DNA of 5,626 nucleotides. Source: Rhodobacterales bacterium. GTDB taxonomy: Bacteria > Pseudomonadota > Alphaproteobacteria > Rhodobacterales > Rhodobacteraceae. Below, piece by piece: positions 1-5,184 of the stretch. Below the pieces are notes generated by a model. The model saw nothing but the letters and a program-made list of their open reading frames with translations. It was not told the origin of the DNA and made no database searches. The DNA lies in contig JAACVA010000201.1 in the NCBI GenBank assembly GCA_009992615.1, positions 1 through 5,626 of the forward strand. Reading direction: 5' to 3'. The position numbers and the translations under genes are program-made. Position 1 is the first letter of the stretch. Every line of letters begins with the position of its first letter.

Positions 1-205
1 TGTCGCGGGCGATGTCCAGCCCGTCTTCGGCGCCGAGATTCAGGTCAAGCGTCACCAGATCGGGCAGGGAGTCGGCAAAGGCATGGCGCACGCTGGCCCC
101 ATCGCTGGCCTCTTGCACCCGAAAACCGTCACCCTCAAGGCAACGGCGCAGCAGGGCGCGCACCTTTGGGTCGTCATCGACGACAAGAACCGTTTTTTGC
201 GCCAT
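1..205 (-). CDS. Response regulator, receiver domain (partial, 3' end beyond window)
   Basis: The first 68 codons of a two-component response regulator are visible, reading leftward from the ATG at 205-203 and leaving the window with no stop. The translation starts MAQKTVLVVDDDPKVRALL and shows the receiver-domain hallmarks: the acidic pocket D10/D11 in VVDDDP and the probable phosphoacceptor D54 in LVTLDLNLG. The D10-to-D54 spacing of 44 residues matches OmpR (D11 to D55). An unseen partner histidine kinase would phosphorylate D54. The output domain lies outside the window, so OmpR/PhoB membership is only suggested by the similarity of the N-terminus. The ribosome site is weak (GGGGTGG on the minus strand, 217-211). 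The gene is divergent from the CRP/FNR-type regulator and shares its 167-bp upstream region. The receiver call is secure; subfamily and role are not. Confidence 0.88.
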   Translation of the reverse strand, partial: MAQKTVLVVDDDPKVRALLRRCLEGDGFRVQEASDGASVRHAFADSLPDLVTLDLNLGAEDGLDIARD

Positions 206-280
206 GGCCGCCACCCCAAAAACTGTCGGTCAGCCTAGCGGACATTGCCCACACTGGCCAGCGGCCCCGATCGCCGACAG

Positions 281-305
281 GATACAAAATGATACAAAGC
301 GTTAC
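281..305. promoter_or_regulatory. 10-bp-phased GATAC direct repeats, candidate regulator-binding site
   Basis: GATACAAA occurs at 281-288 and again at 291-298, exactly one helical turn apart, and a weaker GTTAC follows at 301-305 in the same phase. On the minus strand the motif reads TTTGTATC. The array sits between the divergent response regulator (start 205) and the CRP/FNR gene (start 373). Direct repeats with 10-11-bp spacing are the usual binding pattern of OmpR/PhoB-type response regulators, so autoregulation by the neighbouring regulator is a reasonable inference. No binding data can be read from the sequence, and AT-rich promoter DNA could produce a short repeat by chance. Confidence 0.35.
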
Positions 306-360
306 CTCAACACAGATTGGCCTGCGACACGGGGCGGCCAAAGTAACGGCGACGCTACAC

Positions 361-365
361 AGGGA
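361..365 (+). promoter_or_regulatory. Ribosome binding site deciding the CRP/FNR-type start
   Basis: AGGGA lies 7 nt before the ATG at 373. It supports that start over the in-frame upstream ATG at 289 and over the far-upstream start at 166, which lies inside the divergent response regulator gene. Confidence 0.6.
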
Positions 366-372
366 ATGCGCC

Positions 373-1083
373 ATGTATGTGACACTTTCAACTGAACCGG
401 CAAGCCAACCGAGGGCGCGGGGCACTGCCCTGCCGCGACGCCCCAAGGCCGCCACCGAGGTGCCAAAAAACGCCCTTGCACAACAGCGCCAACAGGCCGC
501 AGGCACCCACCTGTTTCGCGAAGGCGACCGGGCCGAGCATGTTTATGAAATCCGCGCAGGGATCGTCCGGCTGACACGGGTTCTGGAAAATGGCCGGCGC
601 CAGGTGATCGCCTTCGGTCTGCCCGGTGACATTGTCGGGTTTCCCAACGGCGAGGTGCACCACACCGATTGCGATGTCATCGCCAGTGCCGATCTGATTC
701 TGCACCGTCGCCGCGCGCTGGACAGCGGAGCGGGCGATCCGGAAACCCACCAACGCCTGTTGCGCGCCGCGCTGCGCGAAATCAGCGCGATGCAGGATCA
801 TTTCATGGTGTTGGCGCGCAAATCCGCGATGGAAAAGGTGGCCTCGTTCCTCGTGGTCCTGTGCCAGCGCACGGGCACCCGCCACGGCGCGACAAACAAC
901 ATCGCCTTTGCCCTGCCGATGGGCCGGGCCGACATCGCCGATTTCCTGGGGCTGACCGTCGAAACCGTCAGCCGCACGCTCACCCTGCTGCGCAAGGCGG
1001 GAACGCTGACGCTGTACACGCCGCAACGCGTGGTCGTGAACGACATGCAGGCCCTGTTGGACGCATCGCAGACGGTGCAATGA
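373..1083 (+). CDS. CRP/FNR-family transcriptional regulator (FixK/DNR-like, no Fe-S cysteine cluster)
   Basis: This 236-residue protein is a DNA-binding regulator of the CRP/FNR superfamily. An Arg/Pro/Ala-rich N-terminal segment (about 1-42) precedes a cyclic-nucleotide-binding-like beta-barrel (about 44-120, with FREGDRAEHVYEIRAG and later LPGDIVGF). A dimerisation helix follows (about 125-158), then a winged helix-turn-helix (about 182-215, GRADIADFLGLTVETVSR). The recognition helix carries E197-T-V-S200-R201, the E--SR pattern that in FNR reads TTGAT half-sites. Only C100 and C164 are present, so the N-terminal cysteine cluster that ligates the FNR iron-sulfur centre is absent; the signal is unknown. 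The open frame extends upstream to 166, but that would overlap the divergent response regulator. The ATG at 373 has AGGGA at 361-365 with 7-nt spacing and gives a normal family length. An alternative ATG at 289 is less likely. The gene converges on the GNAT gene. Confidence 0.9.
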   Translation: MYVTLSTEPASQPRARGTALPRRPKAATEVPKNALAQQRQQAAGTHLFREGDRAEHVYEIRAGIVRLTRVLENGRRQVIAFGLPGDIVGFPNGEVHHTDCDVIASADLILHRRRALDSGAGDPETHQRLLRAALREISAMQDHFMVLARKSAMEKVASFLVVLCQRTGTRHGATNNIAFALPMGRADIADFLGLTVETVSRTLTLLRKAGTLTLYTPQRVVVNDMQALLDASQTVQ

Positions 1084-1100
1084 CGCCGCCACGCTGCGTC
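1082..1100. terminator. Small hairpin between convergent genes
   Basis: Arms 1082-1089 and 1093-1100 pair at 7 of 8 positions (one C/T mismatch) around a 3-nt CAC loop. The hairpin begins inside the TGA stop of the CRP/FNR gene (1081-1083) and occupies most of the 22-bp gap to the GNAT stop codon (1108-1106). Being nearly symmetric, it could act on transcripts from both directions. There is no T-tract on either side, so a classical intrinsic terminator is doubtful; it may only be a 3'-end processing or stability structure. Confidence 0.3.
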
Positions 1101-1105
1101 CGCGC

Positions 1106-1912
1106 CTAACCCAGCTCCAGCGTTGCAACAGCATAAAACGCGGGGGGCTGGCCCTTTGGCGGCGGGCCTGCGTACATGCGCGCCGTTTCGAAAACCGGCA
1201 CAAAACCCTCGCGGCGCAGCAGCGCCACAAGATCGGACGCGGTATCGGGCACGTCGATGAACACCGGCCCGGCGCCGAATTCCGCCGGGACGCTGGTCAA
1301 CAGGGCCCAGGCCGCCTCGGGCGTGGTGGCGTGGAACGGACCAAACTTCACACCCTCACCACAGGCGCGGACCGTGGCAAAGCCGCCATCGGACAACATC
1401 AGCGTGCGGCGGGCCGGCGTATCGGTGAACCAGGCAGTGGCAAAGCGCGGCCGCAGCATCCCGGTGGCCCGCGCGTCGGCAGCCATCAGCGGGGCAAGGC
1501 CAGATGCCGCTTGCGCGGGGCCGCCGCGCGGTGGTGCCCCGCAAAACCGCACCGTACCCCCGGCCGCTGCGAACCCTGATTTGGCGTAATTCGCCTGTTG
1601 CGCCGGCACCCCGTCCAGCCCGATGGTGCGCCCCCCCGCATGGGCCACACCGGCCTGCCACACCTCAAGGCCCAGCCCTCGGCCGCGATATTCGGCGCGG
1701 CACAAGTACAGGCCCAGAAAGGCGAAATCATCGTCGTGATTGACCACGGACAGGGCGGCGACGGGACGGCCTTCAACCTCATTCACGAAGAAACCGGCGG
1801 GATCTGCGGCCAGAAAGGCAGCGGCATCGTCATGGCCGGGGTTCCACCCCTCGGCCGCCGCCCAGTCCAGCACCCGTGCCAGATCATCGGCCTGCATCCG
1901 GCGCACCGTCAT
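1106..1912 (-). CDS. GNAT-family N-acetyltransferase with C-terminal Acetyltransf_18-like domain
   Basis: This 268-residue cytoplasmic protein has an N-terminal GNAT domain (about 1-125) that would transfer an acetyl group from acetyl-CoA to an amine. The CoA pyrophosphate-binding motif A is visible as R76-G-R-G79-L-G81, within YRGRGLGLEVW, and motif B as NYAKSGF (108-114). The second half (about 150-255) resembles the second, degenerate GNAT-like domain of YitH-type proteins (Pfam Acetyltransf_18), including the FIDVPDTASDLVALLRREGF stretch. The substrate is unknown. The ATG overlaps the gntR stop codon (ATGA, 1912-1909) and has no strong ribosome site of its own, so translation is probably coupled to gntR. 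Linkage to a polyamine-type importer makes an amine substrate plausible, but this is inference. The gene ends 22 bp from the convergent CRP/FNR gene. Confidence 0.85.
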   Translation of the reverse strand: MTVRRMQADDLARVLDWAAAEGWNPGHDDAAAFLAADPAGFFVNEVEGRPVAALSVVNHDDDFAFLGLYLCRAEYRGRGLGLEVWQAGVAHAGGRTIGLDGVPAQQANYAKSGFAAAGGTVRFCGAPPRGGPAQAASGLAPLMAADARATGMLRPRFATAWFTDTPARRTLMLSDGGFATVRACGEGVKFGPFHATTPEAAWALLTSVPAEFGAGPVFIDVPDTASDLVALLRREGFVPVFETARMYAGPPPKGQPPAFYAVATLELG

Positions 1913-2607
1913 GGCAACAACGCCTGTCGCAGCGACCGGGCCGGTGCTGCACGCTCGCGCAGATCAAGGGCTGAATGCAGATCCTCAAGATGGTTGCGCA
2001 TCAGGTCTTCGGCCCGCGCGGCGTTGGCTGTGGCCATGGCATCGACCAGCGCATGATGGGCCGTGCTTTCACACAGCGCGCTTTCCCGCCGCCGGTACAG
2101 CGCGATGATCAGCGACGAGCGGGCGATCAGCGTCTCGATGAACCCGGTGATGGTAGCCTGATCGGCGATGCGCGCAATTTCGATGTGAAACAGCCCTGAC
2201 AGGCGCAGCGCGCGGCCCAGATCGGCCTCGGCCAGGGCCGCGTGCTCATCCGCGATGTGGCGTTTCAGGCGCGCAATGTCATCGGGGCGGGCGAGGCGCG
2301 CGGCGCTGCGGGCGGTGCGCGGCTCCAGCAGCGCGCGCGCCTCGAACACCTCGCGCGCCTCGCGCAGCGACGGCTGCGCAACCGAAGCCCCACGGTGACG
2401 CTGGATTTCAACCAGTTGCAGATGCGCCAGAGATTGCAGTGCCGCGCGGATCACCGTGCGCGATACGCCGAACACCTCGCCAATCTCATCCTCGCCCAGC
2501 CGGGTGCCCGGCGCCAGGCGGTGTTCGTGAATCGCCACCGACAGGGCCTGTACCACCATTTCGGCGGTGGCGGCGGGCTTGGGGGACTGGACCGTTTGTT
2601 TGTTCAT
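1909..2607 (-). CDS. GntR-family transcriptional regulator, FCD (FadR-type) subfamily
   Basis: This 232-residue regulator has an N-terminal winged helix-turn-helix (about 14-78) with the GntR signature LAPGTRLGEDEIGEVFGVSR, then TVIRAALQSLAHLQLVEIQRHRG. The all-helical FCD ligand-binding domain follows (about 85-215). Probable metal/ligand-site histidines are H141 in LFHIEIA, H184 or H185 in STAHHALVDAM and H206 in MRNHLEDL. The Asp that often lies four residues before the first His is Ser (S137), a variant I recall in LSGxFH-type FCD proteins. FCD regulators usually repress a nearby catabolic or transport operon and release DNA on binding a carboxylate or related metabolite. The ATG at 2607 has GGGAAGG at 2620-2614 on the minus strand with 6-nt spacing. 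The gene is divergent from the ABC importer operon, its most likely target, and translationally coupled to the GNAT gene. Confidence 0.92.
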   Translation of the reverse strand: MNKQTVQSPKPAATAEMVVQALSVAIHEHRLAPGTRLGEDEIGEVFGVSRTVIRAALQSLAHLQLVEIQRHRGASVAQPSLREAREVFEARALLEPRTARSAARLARPDDIARLKRHIADEHAALAEADLGRALRLSGLFHIEIARIADQATITGFIETLIARSSLIIALYRRRESALCESTAHHALVDAMATANAARAEDLMRNHLEDLHSALDLRERAAPARSLRQALLP

Positions 2608-2630
2608 CGCACACCTTCCCGCCTTTTTTG

Positions 2631-2684
2631 TCAGAGTCGGCGGCGCCTCACAAGCTTTCAGAGTCGGCGGCGCCTCACAAGGTT
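2631..2684. repeat. Tandem duplication, two 27-bp units (26/27 identical)
   Basis: Unit 1 (2631-2657) and unit 2 (2658-2684) are adjacent and differ only at unit position 25 (C versus G). The first 24 bases of each unit are identical. Each begins TCAGAGTCGGCGG, contains the palindrome GGCGCC, and ends in CTCACAAG plus CTT or GTT. The repeat lies 24 bp upstream of the gntR start codon, so it falls in the gntR leader or promoter. It could be a recent slippage duplication or a doubled protein-binding site. Confidence 0.85.
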
Positions 2685-2713
2685 ACGGGGCCATGTGTCC
2701 AATTCAATGAATG

Positions 2714-2735
2714 ATTGTATACAGTATTGTGTCAG
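2714..2735. promoter_or_regulatory. GTATAC-centred operator candidate with a second half-like copy
   Basis: ATTGTATACAGT at 2714-2725 is an imperfect 12-bp palindrome around GTATAC (2717-2722), with five of six outward pairs matching. This agrees with the TNGTNNNACNA-type operator pattern known for FCD GntR regulators. A related copy, ATTGTGTCAG, follows directly at 2726-2735. The site lies in the divergent region between gntR and the ABC operon, where a local GntR operator would be expected. Binding by this GntR protein is inferred from position and motif only. Confidence 0.5.
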
Positions 2736-2748
2736 AAATTTATGCGAT

Positions 2749-2764
2749 TGGCATTTTTTCTGCG
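2749..2764 (+). promoter_or_regulatory. Sigma-54 (RpoN)-type -24/-12 promoter candidate
   Basis: TGGCATTTTTTCTGCG carries GG at 2750-2751 and GC at 2762-2763, separated by exactly 10 bases as RpoN promoters require. The -24 element matches TGGCA fully and the -12 element matches TGC of TTGCW. It is 100 bp upstream of the ATPase ATG and downstream of the operator candidate. Sigma-54 control would fit a nitrogen-compound importer. No enhancer-binding-protein site was recognised, and a match of this quality can arise by chance. I found no convincing sigma-70 promoter in the same region. Confidence 0.4.
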
Positions 2765-2864
2765 CAAGCTTTGGGCAAATGCCGATTTGCGCCCGCTCCC
2801 CCCCCGGCGCGTCATTGTCACACGGCAAACCTGCGGCCTGATAGGGCGAAACCGGGGGTGCCTG

Positions 2865-3851
2865 ATGAACCAACCGAAGTACGATCTTGAACTGGTCAAC
2901 GTGACGAAATGCTATGGCACGACCGTAGCGGTGGATGCAATTAACCACCATTTCCGCCCAGCCAGCTATACCTGTCTGCTGGGGCCTTCGGGCTGTGGCA
3001 AATCCTCGACCCTGCGGATGATCGCGGGCCATGAAACGGTGTCGGACGGATCGGTCCTGTTGGCCGGGCGCGACATTTCACATCTGCCCCCGGCGCGGCG
3101 CGGCACGGCGATGATGTTTCAAAGTTATGCTTTGTTTCCGCACCTGTCGGTGCTGGACAACGTGGCCTTCAGTCAAAAAATGAAGGGCATCGATGCCCCC
3201 ACCCGGCGCCGCGCCGCCGCCGAGATGCTGGCACTTGTCGACCTGGCCGCGCTGGCCGACCGGATGCCCGACCAGTTGTCGGGCGGCCAGCAACAGCGCG
3301 TGGCGCTGGCCCGCGCCCTGATCACCCGACCTCAGGTGTTGCTGCTGGATGAACCGCTGTCGGCGCTGGACCCGTTCCTGCGGATCCGGATGCGGGCCGA
3401 GCTGCGCAAGCTGCAACAGGAACTGGGCATCAGCTTTGTGCATGTCACCCATGGCCAGGACGAGGCGCTGGCGCTGGCTGACGAAATTGTCGTGATGAAC
3501 AACGCGGTGATCGAACAGGCCGGCCCGGCGCGCGACGTGTTCAACGCCCCGCGCACCGAATTCGTGGCGCGTTTCATGGGCGGGCACAATGTGATTGCGC
3601 TGCCCGAGGGGCATTTTGCAATCCGGACCGATGCCGTGGCGCTGACCGCCGCCGCCGCCGGGCGGCTGGACGCGCAGGTGATCGCGGTGGAATACCAGGG
3701 CACACATGTGTCGGTCACTGCGCGCGCCGCGGGCGATCAGGACATCACCGCCACAGTGCCAGATCACCAGTTCTTCAACCACCCCAGCGCCCCGGGCGAC
3801 CGCATCGGGCTGACCTGGGCGCAAGAAAGCCAGCACAGGCTGGCATCGTAA
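2865..3851 (+). CDS. ABC transporter ATP-binding protein, spermidine/putrescine (PotA-like) class
   Basis: This 328-residue cytoplasmic ATPase would power import by the permeases downstream. All core motifs are intact: Walker A GPSGCGKSS (40-48), Q-loop Q86 in MFQSYALFPH, signature LSGGQQQR (138-145), Walker B VLLLDEP (158-164), D-loop SALD (166-169) and switch histidine H196. The residue after H196 is Gly (THGQDEA) where family members usually have Asp (THDQ). Residues about 240-328 form a TOBE-like regulatory domain, slightly shorter than that of E. coli PotA. The frame is open upstream to 2715, but the ATG at 2865 fits the family N-terminus (YDLELVNVTKCYG) and is preceded by GGGGG at 2854-2858. 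The binding-protein gene begins 23 bp after the stop, consistent with one operon. The Pot-like class is well supported; the exact substrate is not. Confidence 0.93.
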   Translation: MNQPKYDLELVNVTKCYGTTVAVDAINHHFRPASYTCLLGPSGCGKSSTLRMIAGHETVSDGSVLLAGRDISHLPPARRGTAMMFQSYALFPHLSVLDNVAFSQKMKGIDAPTRRRAAAEMLALVDLAALADRMPDQLSGGQQQRVALARALITRPQVLLLDEPLSALDPFLRIRMRAELRKLQQELGISFVHVTHGQDEALALADEIVVMNNAVIEQAGPARDVFNAPRTEFVARFMGGHNVIALPEGHFAIRTDAVALTAAAAGRLDAQVIAVEYQGTHVSVTARAAGDQDITATVPDHQFFNHPSAPGDRIGLTWAQESQHRLAS

Positions 3852-3861
3852 AAACCCCAAC

Positions 3862-3867
3862 AAGGAG
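3862..3867 (+). promoter_or_regulatory. Strong Shine-Dalgarno of the binding-protein gene
   Basis: AAGGAG with 7-nt spacing to the ATG at 3875 is a near-ideal ribosome site, clearly better than that of the ATPase gene. It fits the high expression usual for periplasmic binding proteins. Confidence 0.75.
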
Positions 3868-3874
3868 AAAGACA

Positions 3875-5134
3875 ATGACCAAAGTGAACAGACGATCCCT
3901 GTTGAAAGGCGGCGCCGCCTTTGCCGCCGGCAGCACCCTTGGCGCGCCGATGATCTGGGCCCAGAACATCAAGGACGTGACCCTGCGCCAGTTTGGCACC
4001 GGCGTGTCGAACCTGAACGAGGTCGCCCAGAAGGTGAAGGAAGACCTGGGGTTCACCCTGGAAATGACCGCGCTGGATTCTGACAGCGTGACCCAGCGGG
4101 CGGCGACCCAGCCGAACAGCTTTGACATCGCCGACATCGAATACTGGATCTGCAAAAAGGTTTGGCCCACCGGCAACCTGCAACCGATGGATACCAGCAA
4201 GATCAAGAATTACGACAAGATCGTCGGCATCTTCCGAGATGGCAAACTGACCCCGGAAAGCACGATCGCGCAAGGCACCGCGCCGCACAGCGTGGGGTTC
4301 ACCTCCGGCCCCGAGGGCAAGGATTTCGTGCAGGAAGAATCCGGGTGGATGACCCTGATCCCCACCATCTACAACGCCGATACGCTGGGCATCCGCCCCG
4401 ATCTGATCGGCCGCCCGATTTCGAAGTGGGCCGAGCTGCTGAACCCCGAATTCAAGGGCAAGGCGTCGATCCTCGACATCTCATCCATCGGCATCATGGA
4501 TATGGCGATGGTCGTGGAATCGATGGGGGAATATACCTATCCCGACAAGGGAAACATGACCCGCGCAGAAATCGACATGACCCTGGGCATCTTCACCGAG
4601 GCCAAGAAGGCGGGGCAGTTCCGTGCCTTCTGGAAATCGTTCGATGAATCGGTCAACCTGATGGCCAGCGGCGAGGTGGTGATCCAGTCGATGTGGTCGC
4701 CGGCGATCACGGCGGTAAAGTCCAAGGGTATTCCCTGTATCTATCAGCCCCTGGAAGAAGGCTATCGCAGCTGGGGCGGCGGCATCGGCCTGTCGAAATC
4801 GCTGACCGGGCTGGAGCGTGACGCGGCCTATGAATACATCAACTGGTATCTCGACGGCTGGGTTGGCGGGTTCCTGATGCGCCAGGGGTATTATTCTGCG
4901 GTGCCCGAAACCTCGAAAAACCACATGTCGGAAAACGAGTGGGGTTATTGGTTCGAAGGCAAGCCGGCCACCGACACGATCACCTCGCCTTTCGGTGATC
5001 CACTGGCCCAGGCGGGCGAAATTCGCGACGGCGGGTCGTTCCAGAACCGTATGGGTTCGGTCGCCTGCTGGAACGCCGTGATGGACGAGAATCAGTACAT
5101 GAACCGCAAGTGGAACGAGTTCATCGCAGCCTGA
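3875..5134 (+). CDS. Periplasmic substrate-binding protein of polyamine-type ABC importer, Tat signal
   Basis: This 419-residue extracellular solute-binding protein would capture the substrate in the periplasm and deliver it to the permeases. The N-terminus NRRSLLKGG followed by an Ala/Gly-rich stretch is a twin-arginine signal (RR at 6-7), with probable cleavage after IWA (A29). The mature protein has the mixed alpha/beta binding-protein pattern, including FDIADIEYWICKKVWPTGNL (83-102) and MASGEVVIQSMWSPAITAVK (263-282). It ends with an aromatic-rich C-terminal lobe (YINWYLDGWVGGFLMRQGYY, 321-340). It is longer than E. coli PotD (about 348 residues), so the substrate may differ from plain spermidine or putrescine. 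Three cysteines (C93, C288, C398) are present. Position between the ATPase and permease genes supports the role. The family call is firm; the ligand is unknown. Confidence 0.9.
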   Translation: MTKVNRRSLLKGGAAFAAGSTLGAPMIWAQNIKDVTLRQFGTGVSNLNEVAQKVKEDLGFTLEMTALDSDSVTQRAATQPNSFDIADIEYWICKKVWPTGNLQPMDTSKIKNYDKIVGIFRDGKLTPESTIAQGTAPHSVGFTSGPEGKDFVQEESGWMTLIPTIYNADTLGIRPDLIGRPISKWAELLNPEFKGKASILDISSIGIMDMAMVVESMGEYTYPDKGNMTRAEIDMTLGIFTEAKKAGQFRAFWKSFDESVNLMASGEVVIQSMWSPAITAVKSKGIPCIYQPLEEGYRSWGGGIGLSKSLTGLERDAAYEYINWYLDGWVGGFLMRQGYYSAVPETSKNHMSENEWGYWFEGKPATDTITSPFGDPLAQAGEIRDGGSFQNRMGSVACWNAVMDENQYMNRKWNEFIAA

Positions 5135-5140
5135 CCCCGT

Positions 5141-5163
5141 GGGGGCGCCAACGCGGCGCCCCC
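5141..5163 (+). other. GC-rich intergenic hairpin after the binding-protein gene
   Basis: GGGGGCGCC (5141-5149) pairs perfectly with GGCGCCCCC (5155-5163) over 9 bp, with a 5-nt AACGC loop, starting 6 nt after the TGA stop (5132-5134). No T-tract follows and the permease gene starts 21 nt downstream, so full termination is unlikely. Such structures between binding-protein and permease genes typically block 3' exonucleases and keep the upstream mRNA more abundant, as with the malE-malF intergenic structure. Partial attenuation is the alternative. Confidence 0.75.
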
Positions 5164-5184
5164 CTCCCGGCCAGAAAGGACACC

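Noticed and set aside
166..372. N-terminal extension of the CRP/FNR protein to an in-frame ATG at 166 or 289
   Set aside because: The 166 start lies inside the divergent response regulator gene. The ATG at 373 has the better ribosome site and gives normal family length; the phased repeats at 281-305 also look regulatory rather than coding.
388..1230. A 280-codon open frame on the minus strand opposite the CRP/FNR gene
   Set aside because: It is antisense to a clear CRP/FNR-family gene, overlaps the GNAT gene end, and its translation is Arg/Gln/His-rich with no recognisable domain. This is typical of a shadow frame in high-GC DNA.
2631..2684. CRISPR array or insertion-site direct repeats
   Set aside because: There are only two directly abutting copies with no spacers, no transposase and no inverted terminal repeats; a tandem duplication explains it.
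2242..2841. A 199-codon plus-strand open frame crossing gntR and the intergenic repeat
   Set aside because: It is antisense to gntR and shows no domain. Its internal amino-acid repeat merely reflects the 27-bp DNA duplication.
2715..2864. N-terminal extension of the ATPase from a TTG at 2715
   Set aside because: It would add 50 residues unlike the family, and the segment contains the operator-like and sigma-54-like elements. The ATG at 2865 matches the family start.
3078..3875. A 265-codon open frame on the minus strand opposite the ATPase gene
   Set aside because: It lies opposite the ATPase motifs, and its composition (His/Arg/Gln-rich) shows no fold or motif.
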